From assembly GCA_013397865.1 (NCBI GenBank), contig VZTI01004546.1:98542-162541 (forward strand): DNA of 64,000 bases, read 5' to 3'. Below, one piece after another: positions 10,401-25,400 of the stretch. The translations under genes and the position numbers were made by a program. This DNA is from Struthidea cinerea. Lineage: Eukaryota > Chordata > Aves > Passeriformes > Corcoracidae. The first letter of the stretch is position 1. The number at the start of each line of letters is the position of its first letter. Under the pieces are notes generated by a model that saw nothing but the letters and a program-made list of their open reading frames with translations, was not told the DNA's origin and searched no databases.

Positions 10401-13400
10401 CATTTCATTTTAGGAATGAAGTTCACCTTAAGCTTGAAGGATGAATCAGGAAACTGACGAGTTGAGAAAGCTTTTTCTTTGGCTTGGGTTTAGAGTGGAG
10501 TGGTGAAGATGTCCAGGTGTTGGAAAGGAAAATTACTTGTGAGTAGAATTGACTTGTTCAGGGTTAGGGCTTGACATGCCATGGGGAAGTTACCAAAGCT
10601 CGGGCAGAAGGATGTCCTACTGATAGAGGCACAGAGATGCCAAATTTCTGGGCCACAGAGACACTTGGCAAAACCCCAAAATAAGGTAGAAATTGATAAA
10701 GCTGGCTCAGCAGCTGTGCTGAATCAGCTCTGAATGGGTAGAAAGTAATTCCAGCAGGGGCACGTCATGACCACTGACTCACAGCCACCGACTCCCCCCT
10801 GACCTAGAGGAAGAGAAAGACTGAGCATGGGACTCATTAGCGTAAGAAGCAAGGAAATCATTAACCAGTAGAAGATAGAAGGCTAATTAATAAGAGAGCT
10901 AGGTAACTTGTAGCCAATGATCATTAATGCCTTTGTTTGCTAAGGTGTATATAAAGTGAACAGTTTTGCCGGTCATGTGCTTGCTTTTGGGATTGGCCTC
11001 CAGCCCCCCTCTCTGTGCTGAACTGAAATGAATCAAATACCTGAAGTCTGGGTGTGGATTGACCTCTTTCACACCAGGTGAAAGAACCTGGTTTGGGCCA
11101 ACACTTAGGTGGGGACTCCATGTGAACTGCAGCGTGTCACACACATCCAGCTCAGGGAGGAATTCCCTTGGAGTAAAGCTTGGAGTACTGCATGGAGGAG
11201 AGTGTTTAGTTGTCTTGCACAGGTGACACATGTAATCTCTGCTGACTCAGATCTCAGCTCACAGGTTTTACTGTGCAGTGTGACTGTCCTTTTGATCCAT
11301 AAAGAACTTTTGTCTCTTACTCATCCTGTAAGTGAATTCTGTAGGGAAATTCCCTCCTTCCCCATATCCTTTCAGTGAGCACCAGAATAGAAAGGACAAA
11401 TCTCTGTTGAAACCTCTGACAGATCTTATTTTCAAACCTGCTGAGTGTTGTGGGCTTTCTGCTCACATTAATGAAAAATAAAGCTGTGTCTCCCTTTTAA
11501 TTTACAGCTCTCAGAGAAAGATAAACCCTGTGTGGATATCCAGGGCCTGACAGCCTCCACCATGGAAATCCTGCTGGACTTTGTATATACAGAAACTGTG
11601 CATGTGACAGTAGAAAATGTCCAAGAATTGCTGCCAGCAGCATGTCTGCTTCAACTGAAAGGTAATTCAAGGATTAGCACAAATTGCACCATTGCTGCTG
11701 TTTAGAGATTTGGTTTGTTTGACCCTCTGTGCATGGAAGAGAGATCGGGGGAGGAATGATACTTATAAGTAGTTATATCAAACTTCTGTTTTCTTGTGCG
11801 CTGTGGTCTCATTGGTAGAGGAACGGATTTGGGTGCAAAAAAAATGGTAAAACAGGTTCCATGCTTTGGGCTACTGTACTTCTGCAGGGGTATTCCCAAG
11901 AGGCATTGTGAGCTGTATAGCACATAAATGTTGCAGTTCGGTTATATTATTATAATAAGCAAATCCTGGATGTCATTTGACCTGCCATCACAGTATGTCT
12001 GGGTCGGTAACAGACTGGTTGTTGTCACTGCACATGCAGCTGTGGTGCTACCCCAGACAATTATCCCAAATCCCAGACAACTTACCCAAAAGTTGTCATA
12101 GACCTAGAAATGTGGTGCTATATCCACTAGCAGACACATTAGTGATTTATAATCCATGAAGCTGAGTACAACTCACATTGGAGTCTTGCTAGTATCAGAT
12201 GGATGTAATTTTTTGATTGGAATAGAACAGCCAGAGCTCAAACCAGCCCAAACATGTCGTCTGGCTGCTCCAAGTGCCTTCGCAGTCTCCAAAGCAATAC
12301 ATGCATGTGTGTGTTTCTGTAGTACTTCTACTTGTTATTTGAATTGGATTTTCATTATTGCTTAGAACTTTCTTTTTTGAAGCCCCTGCCAAAGCAGTGG
12401 ATTGATAGTAAGCATGCAGTGCTCATTCACCCCTCCAATTTTTCATAGGTGTGAAACAAGCTTGCTGTGAGTTTCTAGAAAGCCAGCTGGATCCATCAAA
12501 TTGTTTGGGCATTCGGGATTTTGCTGAGACACACAATTGTGTGGATCTAATGCAAGCTGCAGAGGTCTTCAGCCAGAAACATTTTCCAGAGGTGGTTCAG
12601 CATGAAGAGTTTATCCTCTTAAATCAAGAAGAGGTTGAAAAGCTCATCAAGTGTGATGAAATTCAGGTAAAACCTGAAAAGTACCATTATTGTGCAAAGC
12701 ATTGAAATAAAACATTGAAACCAGTCAGTAATTAGTTCATACTCCTGGGGTGGACTTCTCACACAGTTCCTGAATTTGAAATTTAATTTTCAAGATGCGT
12801 CTAATTTTTTTTTGCTAGTTTGTAGTCTGAATTTTATCAATAACATGTAGCTTCTCCGTAAGAATTTGTTGTTACACAAGTGGTTCTTGCAAGTCAGTCA
12901 CAGTGAGTTAGTTCCCTCTGCAGAGTTATTGGTGCTTTGTTCCCTCTGCAGAGTTATTGGCCCTTCATTCCCTCCTTTCCCTGGAGAAGATAAATTGTCT
13001 CAATGCCCACATTTCAGAAATACCCCCAAGCTTTAACTTCTGTTTGCCTGCTGATCAGCAGCACAAGGAATCCCCGGGATGGTGCAGGGTGGTCTGACTC
13101 GGCAGGGATTACGGGGAGATTTAGTTCCCTGACGGTGAGTTTCTGGAGGATGTGCTATGTGACTGGAGCATGTCAAATACATTTTTCCACCTTTTCTATG
13201 AATAAGTTGAACATTCCCTGGTAATGAGGAGAGAGCTTGATTATTTATTGAGGTGGATTTTGTCGAGAGCTAACGTTCACTGCAGTTGAAAGAAATCACT
13301 ACTCAGAGTTCCGGGGAACAGAAATGCTTGGAAGCAAACCAACGGATGGGATATCTTTGGTAGGATTCCTGAAAAGCCAGTACAGGGGTAGCCAGAGGAG

Positions 13401-16400
13401 AATTGTTGATGTATTCCTTGAAAATGGTCTTCAGCCACGGCAACATCCTCGTGTTAATGAGGCTGTTTGAGAAAGAGTGTGTGAGACAGTGGTGAAGGAG
13501 CCTGCTCCAGCCGGGATCTTCAGTGGAGAAGGCTGAGTGTGTTTGGTGTTGGTGCTGTGAGGGGCTGAGCTCCTGTGGGTTGTGATGATACTGAGAGCAG
13601 CTTCTGGGCTGGGAGCCGGAAATAATGAGGAACTTCAGAATGACCCAGCCAAGCTTCTCGGATGATCTGCTCAGGCGAAGTGACATTCCTTGTGGGTTGG
13701 AAGGGCTGGTTCAGACCTTGCAGCAGGCCGTGTGTTGTGCATGCACTGTCATACCTTAAGAATATGTGACAAGTAGGGCAAGGGAGGCGATTCTCCCCCT
13801 CTTCTCTGTCCTTGTGAGATCTCACCTGGAACACTGTGTCCAGGTCAGGAGTTCTCAGCACAAGAAAGACGTGGACCTGTTAGAGCGGATCCAGAGGTCC
13901 CACAGAGATGCTCTGAGGACTGGAGCCCCTCTGCTGTGGAGCCAGGCTGGGAGAGCTGGGGGTGTTTACCTGGAGAATAGACGGCTCCAGGGAGACCTTA
14001 TTAAGGCGCTTATAAAAAAGAGGAAGATTGACTTTTTACATGGGCAGAGAGTGATAGGACAAGGGGTAACAGTTTTAAAGAGGAGATATTTAGATTTGAT
14101 GTTGGGAAGAAATTCTTCCCTGTGAGGGTGGGGAGGCCCTGGCACAGGGTGCCCAGAGCAGCTGTGGCTGCCCCATCCGTGGGAGTGTCCAAGGCCAGGA
14201 TCGATGGGGCTTGGAGCACCCTGGTCTGGTGGAAGGTGTCCCTGCCCATGGGAGGGGGTGGAATGGGACGGGCTTTAAGGTCCCTTCCAACCCAAACCAG
14301 TCTGGGATAAGGAGCAGGTCTCTCCTGATATGCCAGCACAGAGGTGCTGTGTGGAATCAAGAGTGTGCTCAGGGAACACCCTCAGAAAATCTCTGGGCTG
14401 CAATGACAGAAGTGCAAGAAGTGCAATGACAGGTCCTCACTGTGATCCTGCATTTAATGTTACTCATAATTTATCAGAAAACATAAATGATTTAATGAAC
14501 AATGAAACTGTTAAATATATCTGAGGACATTCCGTTCAGGAGGGAATAAATCAACGCAGGATTATTGCATTTAAAGAGGAGGTGGGGAAATTGGAAACAA
14601 TACGGTAGTCTGCTCTCCTTTTGTGAGCTCTAATTGTCCTTTCCCTGCAATTCCAAGAGAAAGAGGCCATTCCAAATTACACTGTAACAAATACAAAACA
14701 ATGGCTTAGAAGAATGCCTTACATAATTAATCTCTGTGGCTCCCTGCTTCAAAACATTCTGTGTGACAGCTTCAAACTGGACTTCAAAGGGGACCAGTCA
14801 TAGGCTGGTGGGAAGGCTCAGTCCTTTCATCACAGGCTCTTCTTTTATCTTCATATTTAGTCTCAGTTAACAGACTTTGTGATAATAAATTCATATCTGA
14901 TTTCCCTTTACGTTGGATGATCTGCTAGATGTGCAAAAAGAAAACAAAGTCTAAGTAATATATCACTGAGATTTTTACAATTCTTTTGCTTTTGGTCATC
15001 ACAGCTGTCCAAAGCACCTGAGGTTCTCCAACAGTATCAAATTTGAATGGTTTAGTCAGTGTAATCTCCGGAAGTGGTGTAAGCACCAGCATGTGCCAGT
15101 TTTAAACGGAGACCGGAGATGGAGAAATAAACCAGTGATAAAATAAAGTAAACAGTAGAAATAAACCGTAACATTCATGCCCTGGGGCTCTCCACTCTGA
15201 AATCCTTTGTAGTTTTAAAAGGTGAATTGAAATAAAAAGACACCTTAAATGTACCTGCTCTGGCTGGATTGTCCGAGGGGCAGTGCATGGGCACGGGGCT
15301 GCCAGGGCCTAAGCCAGACACTTCCTGTGCAAAGGAAACGTGATTCTGATCACCTCTCTGATGGCACTTTGAATTTTGCAGGACCACAGCTCCTGCTCCG
15401 CAGAGAACTGGGAGAGCTGTTCTGTGAGTTCCCACTGGTCAGTGGATGGAGTTCCCAGCTCTGGGCTCTCCTCCGCACCGTAGCACTCACTGCTCTGGGA
15501 CTTGGACTGCCCATTGTTGATCTCAGCTGCAGGGGAAAAAGAATGCAGGTTTAAGGAAAAGGAAGTGAGGGAATTTAACTGTGCTTATGGGGATTTCCCT
15601 AAGAGACTCGTAGCTGAAGTGTCCTGCTCCCTGTTCGCTGTGAAGCCGTGCCAACAGCCTGGATGTTGTGTGCTCCGTGGCAGTAGCTCCAGTGTTATCC
15701 TGCCACCTGATCAGGATGTGCCTCCTCTTTGCAGGTGGACTCTGAGGAGCCGGTGTTCGAGGCGGTCATAAACTGGGTGAAGCACTCGAAGAAGGAGCGT
15801 GAGGCGTCGCTGCCGGAGCTGCTGCAGTACGTGCGGATGCCGCTGCTCACCCCCCGCTACATCACTGACGTCATTGACACCGAGGTAGGGCACGGCCGCC
15901 AGTGGGGCCGGCGGTCACTGCGTGCCCCCGGCTGGGCTCTGCTGTCCGACAGGACGTATGCAAAGCTCTCCTCTGCTGCTGCTGTTTGCTGGTGACACTG
16001 TGGAGCTGTCCCCTTCCCCAGGCTGAGGATTGCTGGCGTTGATCTCAGGGAGGTCATGGCTCCTCAGAAGGTGTCTGAGGTCCAGATGGCCAGCAAGTAC
16101 CTCTGAGTGAGAAAGACAGGAGCTGTGTGGGTCCAGGACCAATACACAGCCAAGAGCCATGGCTAACACTGCTGCTTTGTGTTCTGAGATGCTGCAGAGG
16201 CAACCCAAAATGGGGATGATGCAAAGAGATAATTAAGCTTTTCAGTGCAAGTTTAATTCCAGACAGGAAGTGATGCTGACCCCAGGCAAACCTTCGAAGG
16301 AAGGCCCAAAGAAGGTCAAACCAGCCTTCAGGTTAGATGGTGATAGGATGTACTCGAGGGTTACTAGCCCTTGTCACCTGACAGGTGCTGAATGGTGAAC

Positions 16401-19400
16401 GACAGACGTTTCTCTACGTCAGGAAAAGGCTGGTTTAGCAACAGTCATCTCGGATGTGATAGATCATGGATGTTATTAAATCAGGACAGCCTACTGGACT
16501 GTTGTGTTAGGCTGTGCCAGAGCTAAAGGGTGTTCAGGCAGACTGTCATGGTCCGCTTCAAACGGAAATTGAAGCTAATGGAAAAGGAACTGGTACCAAA
16601 ACAAATAGATCTGTTCCAAATCCAGCCTGAGACAGAGCATGTGCAGCCCTCAGCTCTCAGAGTGAACATGCAGGGCGACCTGTCCAGTCTGACAGTGCCA
16701 CACACTGGTGGCACATCCAGCTTGGGGTGGTGTGGAGAATGGAGCGTTGGCCCCATGTGGCTGCCTCACACAGACAGCAGGAACCTGTAAAAGTAAATCT
16801 GAACTTTCTGAAGCAGCGTGTACACCAAACACCCAAGGGGAAATGAGCGCTGAGCTGAAGGGAGGTTGGTCCAGGCCCTTGGCTAGGGAAGGGAGTTACA
16901 CAGCATTGTGCGAGGAGGTGAAGCTGTCCTTGGGTGCCCCTCACACTTCAGTGCTTCTGTTGCCTCTTCACAACTCCATGTCCCACGTGCACAGGGGTCA
17001 GGGCAGTAGATCAGCTGAACAGCTTCATTGGGCTGTGCTCCCCATCCCTTCTCCAGTGGCAGGTGCAGGACGAGTTACGTGGGGCAGATCAAGTGTGGTT
17101 TCACTGCCAGTTCCCCTTCCTAGTCATACTTCTGCTGGCTTAAATGGCACAGAAGTGATTTTTCCTTAGTGTTCCAATGCAGCCATTTTCCTTAGGGAAC
17201 CTTCAGTGCCAGACTGGGAGAATGGAGCCGTATCTTCTCAGCTGCAGTCTGGTCTTCAGTTGCCTTTGCATTTCTCTGCATGCTTTGTCTCCACCAGGAC
17301 ACTGCAGCCTGCACACAAGTCCTTTACATGCTGTCTGAGCTGATGAAAGTTGGCTTTAGGACAGTTCTTCTGAGGTTTCTTAAAATACACTGCATGTACC
17401 AGTGACTCATGTTTCTCCCCAGCCTTTCATACGCTGCAGCCTGCAGTGCAGAGACCTCGTAGATGAAGCCAAGAAATTCCACCTTCGGCCTGAGCTCCGG
17501 AGCCAGATGCAAGGACCCAGGACACGAGCACGTCTGGGTGAGCAGCAGGGGAGAGGACACTGAGAGGGGCCGGGGCACTGGCAGGTGGTGTGTCAGACAC
17601 CTTGGCTAGTGCCTTGTAACTCTGTTGATGTTCTTCACAGCAGTAGCTTGTCATCCCATGGTCCCCAGTGGGACAGAGAGGGGACTGGAACAAAGGACAG
17701 AGTGCCTCTTTTACAGAGCACAATTGCTTAGTGCCAATGCGGGGACCAGCTGATTGCTTTTAATCCCAGGCCCCTCCTGTGGCCTTAAAACCAGTTTCCT
17801 GAGTTGCTGGTGCCTGCAGATACGTTTGTCCCAGAATGCAGCTGTCCAGGAACTGTGGGAAGAGTTTCTTCCTGTCTGAAGAGGCAGGTATCAGAGTCCA
17901 AAATAGAGCTGTGAGGTGAGTGACAGCTGCCTTACAGTGACAGCAAGTTTCTACAGCGAATTGAACCGGGGAATGTAGGTGCTAAAAAGCTAGAATCAGA
18001 GAAATTCTTCAGCCTTTTCTCAATATTCTGTGAGCAGACTGTCTTTCCTATGTAAACTATTTTAAACAAGGTCACAGTTTCATAAATTTCTTGCACTCGC
18101 AAGTTGTTTTGCAAGATTGTTATGGCTTCGACTTTGTAAATATTATGGAATAGGTCTCTTAAGACTTGGCCAATCCTCTCAAGAGGTTATTACCTATTGC
18201 CACTCAACACACTTTTTGCGATCTATCCTATAAAGTAGTCAGAAAATTATTAAAGAAAAGCTTCAGATTCCACTCGTTCATAAGCCTGGACTCTGTGTTG
18301 TTTTCTTTATACGCCTCAGACGTAACAGCGACAGGGGAAGGTGCAAGGAGGGAGATGGAGATGTCCCTCTTCCCCTTCAGAGCTGGTTTTTTTTTCTCCC
18401 TAGCCTTGTTAAGGTAAATCAATGATGATATCTTCCTTTATTTCAGTAACTCCTACCAAGCACGGTCACTGAGTTGTTCGGAAAAGGCTTGTCTTAGGGC
18501 TGTGAGCACTCAAGAGCAACATAAGTGTAGGAATGACCTACAGAAGAAGGAAAAGTATTTTCCTGGCTTCTTCTGTCAGACAGTCTGTGCTGTGCCTGTA
18601 TCCTGGTGCACTCCCAGGGCACTGCCATCAGTGCCAGCAAGGACCACTGTCCCTGCAAGGAATCCTCCCTGCGTGTTCTCCAGTGCTGCTGCAGGTGTGG
18701 TGGAGAGAGATCCCAAAATCCCCTCGTGGCCCGTTTTAGGGGACAGAAGGCAGTTTAACCACAAAAGGAGGAGGGCAGATTAGGTTTGTCAGAGACACAC
18801 CAATCAAGCTTTTCTGGCCTGAAGGGAATGTTGTTATTCTGCTCCTGCATAGTCCAGGCCTCAGCACATTTTGTGGGAATTCCTATGCCAGTTTCAAAGA
18901 TCTGCACTTCAGCTCAGCCTGTCACTAGCATCAGCCTTCCAGTATCTGAAGGGGCCTACAAGGAAGCCAGAGAGGGACTCGTCATCACAAACTGTAGCAA
19001 TGGGACAATGGGGAATGGTTTCACACAAGGGAAATTTAGGGAAGAAATCCCTCCCTGTGAGGGTGGTGAGGCCCTGGCACAGGTTACCCAGAGAAGCTGT
19101 GGCTGCCCCATCCCTGGAAGTGTCCAAGGCCAGGCTGGACGGGGCCTGGAGCAACCTGGGACAGTGGAAGCTGTCTCTGAACATGGCAGGGAGTGGAATG
19201 ACATGAGCTTTAAGGTCCCTTCCAACCCAAACCATTTTGTGATTCTATGATTTTAGAAAAAAACATTTCATTTTATTCTTAGTTAAAACACTTCACCTGA
19301 TAAAAAAGACATTAAAAAACTGTTTTATTGTCTAATTGTATGGATTAAAAGTGCACTTTATTGCTGAGGTTCACCCTTTGGATTCAGCCCTAGCTCTTTT

Positions 19401-22400
19401 AATTGATTCCACACCATCTGATATCAGCAATGTGTCACTTACAAACTGTTATCAAGTCATGTATTAACTTTGCACGTGAGAACTGAAGTGATTGCACTTT
19501 TAGCTGTCTTACTGGAAAAGGAGGCTTTCCAAGATGTTGGAGCTCTTGTGAATCCTTCCCAGTTATTTTTTATATTATTCTTCATCTGAGGTGGCAACTT
19601 TTCTGCTTTGTGGCAGACAAGGTCTTGTTAAATGTTTGTTGCTTGGTGTTCAGTCCTTCTGCAATGAAAAGCTGGACAGTCCTAAATTCTAGTGATAAAC
19701 TCCCTGTTCCAGAAAGGGCCCAAGGAGTCCAGGGGATGCTGAGCTGTTCTAAAGCTGAGACAGAAGCCTGCTTCCAGGCAATGATTACAGGGGAAGTTAC
19801 AATTCTCCAGGTTACAGCTGTTATTTAAGTCATGGAGGAAATAAGAAAAATTCAGAGACCATCTCAGAGAAAAGGAAGTAGAGGGAAGGCAATTTTGAAA
19901 TAAAATACACAAGATTTAAGAGACAGTTCCTGGGAAAATACTTAATTAGTTTTCCAAGCTTCAGACAGCCTGACTTGTTTCTCAGTTACGTGGTGAACAA
20001 AGTCCCCTAAATCAGGTCTGGATGTCACTTGCAACCAAGAGGAGACCTTGTGTTGTGAGGAGGCAGCAGGGAAGCAGCCATTCTCCTCCAGGTTCTGTGG
20101 GGTGGTGAGAGGTTTGGGAAAAACAGTGGAAGGAATACAAAAGGAGATATGAGGGAGCGAACTTCAGCACCTGTCTGAGGCAGCTTGTCTTCTCAAAGTG
20201 CTTCTGATGTTAGGAGAAACAGCCCTCCAGCAGCCAGCTCCTAACACCTCAGTCAGTCGTCTGCCACATGCTCTGAAGAGGGAGTGGGAGTGCCTGAGCC
20301 AGGTTAGGTCCCTTCCCCAGAGCCAAGACGAAAACAGGGATTTAGAGGCAGCTTTGTGCCAGGGAAGGCTCCGAGTTTCTTCAGGTTGCCACCCTGAGGT
20401 GACCCTTTGGTTGTGAAGGGGTTGACTTGGCTTTGCTGTCCCTCTGTGCCTCAGGAGCTAACGAAGTGCTGCTCGTGATCGGCGGCTTTGGCAGTCAGCA
20501 GTCCCCCATTGATGTGGTGGAGAAGTACGACCCCAAGACCCAGGAGTGGAGTTTCCTGCCGGTAAGGGACTGGTTCTGACACCACTGGGCTGACCAGGCT
20601 GTGAGCAAACACTGATCCTGCAGCACCAGCTGGATAACAGTCTCCTTGGGCTGTCCTGTGCAATCTGCTGAGGATTTCTGACAGAAATTCTTCAGATATT
20701 TACATGGTGAATGCTGAAACCACTTCGTTTGCAGAGTGACGGAGGGAGAGGGGGTTGTTGTCATAGACCTGATCAGCTGAGCCTGCAGAGACCCACATCT
20801 TGGTTGTGGGAGTGAGAACTATCATGTTTCTTAGTGAAGGGGTGTTAAGCTTTAAGGTTAGTGATGATAATTGGAATGTCAATAGGAACAGTGTAATCAG
20901 TGCAGTCTTCAGGCTGCTGCATGATCCCACTGCTTGCAGTGTTTCAGAGCATCAGGGGAAGAGAGAATTCCTGCACTGAGGAGTATTTCTACCCAAATTA
21001 AAATCACCTTTATCTTTGTGAAACGGTGGAGAACTGCCTCTTCTTTAATATCACTGGTCAAGGCAGACTCAGTATCATCTGGTGTTCCAAAATTCTGATC
21101 TTTTTTGGAGGCTAAAAGCTTCATCAAATATTCAGAGTCCCCACTTTTTCCCATTACCAGTGTCTGCAGGAGCCAGTGGGAGGCTAACAAAACATACCAA
21201 ATGCATCAAAGATTATGCAGCAGCACAGGATAAATACATTTAATGCGAAATATTTGAGTGCAGAGAGACACAGTCCTGAGAAGAGCGCATGGCAGGGGGA
21301 GGCAGACACAGTCACTCAGGCTGCGTCCTTTAAATCCATTGTGCTGCCTGCTCTGGGACAGCGGGCCATTTCCCAAAGGAGCAGCAGCAGAGGGTGGAAG
21401 AGCAGTGGTTGGTCTCCATGCCCAGTGTTGTTTCTCTCTTTGACCTTGGTGTTGCTTTGCTGTCTCAGAGCATCACCCGGAAGCGGCGATACGTGGCCAC
21501 GGTGTCCCTCCATGACCGCATCTATGTCATCGGAGGCTACGACGGGCGCTCCCGCCTCAGCTCCGTGGAGTGCCTGGATTACACGTCGGATGAGGATGGC
21601 ATCTGGTACTCCGTGGCTCCCATGAACGTGCGGCGAGGGCTGGCAGGAGCCACAACCCTTGGAGGTACGTCTTGGTCACTGCCAGGGCAGAGCAGCCTGT
21701 TCAGCTCTGGCCTGAGATGCCCTGAGCTGGTATGTGAAGAGTGGGCTGGCTCTGGGGGAGGAGGGGAGCCTGAGATACTGCCTTCTCATCACTGGGATGC
21801 AGAAATGGAAAACTTGCCCACATATCCTGAGAGGAGCTCTGCCTCCGCTGCATTCCTGCAGCACGTATCTGTGAACTGGGGGAAAGGGGCTCTGTGAGAG
21901 ATTATGGAGTGGGAAGCTCTGAGGGTGGTGACAGTGTTGGGCAACACTGAGCACAGGACACCAAGTACAGCTGTGACCATCCAGCGCTGGAGAGACTGGA
22001 ACATGTGCGGGGAAGGAGTGAGGACTTTGGGGAGGTACTGACATGAGGCTCATCAAGGGCAGGGTTTGGGTTTGGGCACGGCAGTGTTTTGGTGGTTCTG
22101 CAGCATGAAGAAAATAGCTGGATGTGCATGTTCTCTTTCATCCATCAGCAGGAAGCAGATTTAAGGGCCAAGTGGGACTTGTGTTTGTTTGTTGGGCCTG
22201 TGAGCCAGGCTGAGGAGCCTGGGTTCATCTCGGCTCCTGCCAAGGTCTGTTTTCTGTGGTTTGCAGTCCATGTCGTAGCTTTGCTCCGTGTGTGAGGGCC
22301 CTGATGCTCCATGTGCATGGTTGACTCGCTGGGTCCCACCTCTGTCATTGCAGACATGATCTACGTTTCGGGGGGGTTCGATGGCAGCCGCCGTCACACC

Positions 22401-25400
22401 AGCATGGAGCGCTACGACCCCAACATCGACCAGTGGAGTATGCTGGGAGACATGCAGACAGCACGGGAGGGAGCGGGGCTCGTGGTCGCCAACGGAGTGA
22501 TCTACTGCCTCGGTGGGTACCCCAGCACCTCTGGGAGTTGTGCAAAGCCTGCCCTTTTACCCAAGTGACCATTCAGGTGCTGCCTGAGCAGCACCGACCT
22601 GTCACGTGCATGTTAGAAGAGGTTTAACCTCACTGGGCACTCCCAGCTGTGTCAGTGAGTGCTGCCTGACCTCCCTGTTCCCTTCACAGTGGCTTGGACT
22701 GCAGCTGCGTTATCACTGCAGGAAATGCTGCACGCTGCAAATGACACACAATTTACACACACTGCAATTGAGGGATGGCTGATGTGTGGAGGATAAGGAG
22801 TGCCAGCTGAAGCTTTGTGTGGCCTGGGCAGTGTGTAAATGCCCAGAGATGAAGCAGGTAGCCATGGGAGAGAGGATGCACCTGCACCACACAAAGCAAT
22901 GGTGGCTGTAGTGCTCCAGAAATGTATCCTGAGCTGTCTGTTCTCCAGCTTTCTCCTGTAGCACTCAGTTTCAGAGCACCACACCAGCTGTGAATACAGT
23001 GAGATTTCCAGAGGACAAAGCACTCTGAAGCTTGTTCTGTGGGTCACCTTCTGGGCCCCAGAAAAGGCAGGCCCAGCGTTGCACCCACATCTGTTGCAGT
23101 CCTGTTCCTGGGGAGTCACAGATCTTAGACGCTTGTTTCATAGAACCACTGAATGGTTTGGGTTGGAATGGACCTTAATCTCATTCCACCCCCTGCCATG
23201 GGCAGGGACACCTTCCACTAGCCCAGGCTGCTCCAAGCCCTGCCCAACCTGGCCTCAAACCTGGCCATAAACCAACTTGGTTTATGGATTTCATTTCCCC
23301 CTCACAAATTCCTCTTCCTCATGCTGTCCCCCAGGATGGATGGCAGCACACTGCTCGTTTGCTGGGGCTGCACAGAGATATTTTAGTATCCACTTGTGAA
23401 ATAACTCTTGAGAGATCCCCAGCCTACACTGCTCAGCCTCATGCAGCTGCGGCTGCAGCACAGACCTGAGCACAGGCCTGGGAGCTGCACATCTGCAGGG
23501 CTGCACCAGCAGTGGCCTCAGTGTGCTCAGAGGCAGCTCCGTGGGGCTGGCCTGGTTTGGGGAGGTGATGCTCTCCCACATGGCCCAGTGCAGTGTGGGG
23601 GCAGAGCTGGCTCTGGGCTGGCTGCAGGGTCCTCTGTCCTGCCAGCGTGGGCTGTGCTGATGGCAGTGCCACGCTGTGCTCAGGGCCCACCAGGCGCATT
23701 ACTGCTCTCTACACAGAAGACATTCTCCCCAAGTCAGCCCCATGGTTTGCTCCTGTGTTTGGTTTCAGGAGGCTACGATGGGCTGAACATCCTGAATTCT
23801 GTCGAGAGGTATGACCCCCACACTGGACACTGGACAAACGTCACTCCAATGGCCACCAAGCGCTCAGGTAAGAGCCCGCAGTGCCTTGAAGTCAGTGTGT
23901 TTCCTGCTGCACTGAGGGAGCAGTCACTGCTGGTGGGTTCTGCTGCCCTGGAGGATGCTCTGGCCCCGGTGGGTGGTTTGGCTTTGAGAAGGGATGATTT
24001 TAGAGCACACTGGCTTGAATTCCCAAGAGAAATACTAATTTTCACATGCCTGCTGTCTCCATCCCATGCCAAGGTGTGTATAGAGGAATGTGGTGGCAGG
24101 GTTGTGGGTTACACGGAGGGAGAGGAAATGCTGTGTGACTTCCAAAACTAGGAACAGTGCTTGGCATGGAAAAGAGCTCACAAGGCACAAACTGACCATA
24201 GTACTAGACCAGCGCTTGTCAGCTGCACAGGACATGGTGAAGGCAGGCGTGCCCTGCCAGGCTGCTCCTTCACCTGAGCCCTGCTCCGGGGCAGCAGGGG
24301 CACAGAGAGCAGCACTGCCAGAGCAGTGTCATCCTGCAGTGGGGTTCCACAAATGGTGCAGTCACACAATAATTATCCCCCACCAACTCTTCTCTTGTCT
24401 CTCTGCCTGGAGTTCTATTCAAGCTTTAAACTGGCAGTTGTATCTAGGACAAAAATACAGTTTAAACCCTGCTTTTGGAGTATCTTTCTGTTTAAGCTCT
24501 CCTTCATTTCTCAGATGAGTTGCCGTGGGGCTCCTGTAGCTCCTGTGTGCCCAGGTGTGTTGACCTCCTGCTCTTGCTGTGTGCCTCAGGCCTCCTGCCC
24601 TGACCTCCAGGCCATGCTGATGAGCTGCCTGGTCCTGCCTGTGTGTGCACGGGCAGGTTGCTCAGGGCCTTCACACCTGTGTGCCTCCCAGTGCTTAGAG
24701 TTACGTGCTTAGACCCTCTTCCAAATCCCTTTTGAAGTTGCTTCTTCTCTGCGTCTTTCAATAACTGCCCCTCACAGTCAGCCTGGGCAGCACTGCTCCA
24801 TGTGATTCCTGTGCAGTTCCTGGTTAGGGACAAGTGCTGGGTACTCAGTAAAACTGGGCTTTGTTCCAAAAACATTTCAGCTTTCTTGTGCCTGCAGTGG
24901 CATTCACCAAAACCCCAATCTTTAAATATTTATTCCTGTGACAGGGATATTCCTGTTAAGTGTGGGTTTATCTGCCAAGAATGGATTTGATTTAGGAGTT
25001 GGGCACTTTCCACATCCAGGAAGACCCTACATATAAAACACAGGATAAAAACTGCAAGTTTTTCTAGGTCAGAGGCACTGTGTGAGACCAATCCACAAAT
25101 CTCTAGGAAGCTTGAGGATCAGATGGCTTTCCCCGAGGGGTCTGCTTTGGGCACCAGAGAAGATTGACTTTGGACAAGACCAAAAGCAGAGTTCAAGGGA
25201 GAAGCCTTCCACAACAGGCATTTCCCAGGTCTGTGCTCCCCACAGGCGTTGGGGGCTTTAGTAGCAGTGCCTTGGCTGCAGCAGGAGCTCCTTGGAGCCA
25301 CAAGCGAGCAGGAACGTGGTGAGGCTCCTGACCCCAGCACTGGCTCAGCTGGTTCCTTCCTTGGAACTGTGACCTGGAGCACCGAGATCTGAAACGTGGG

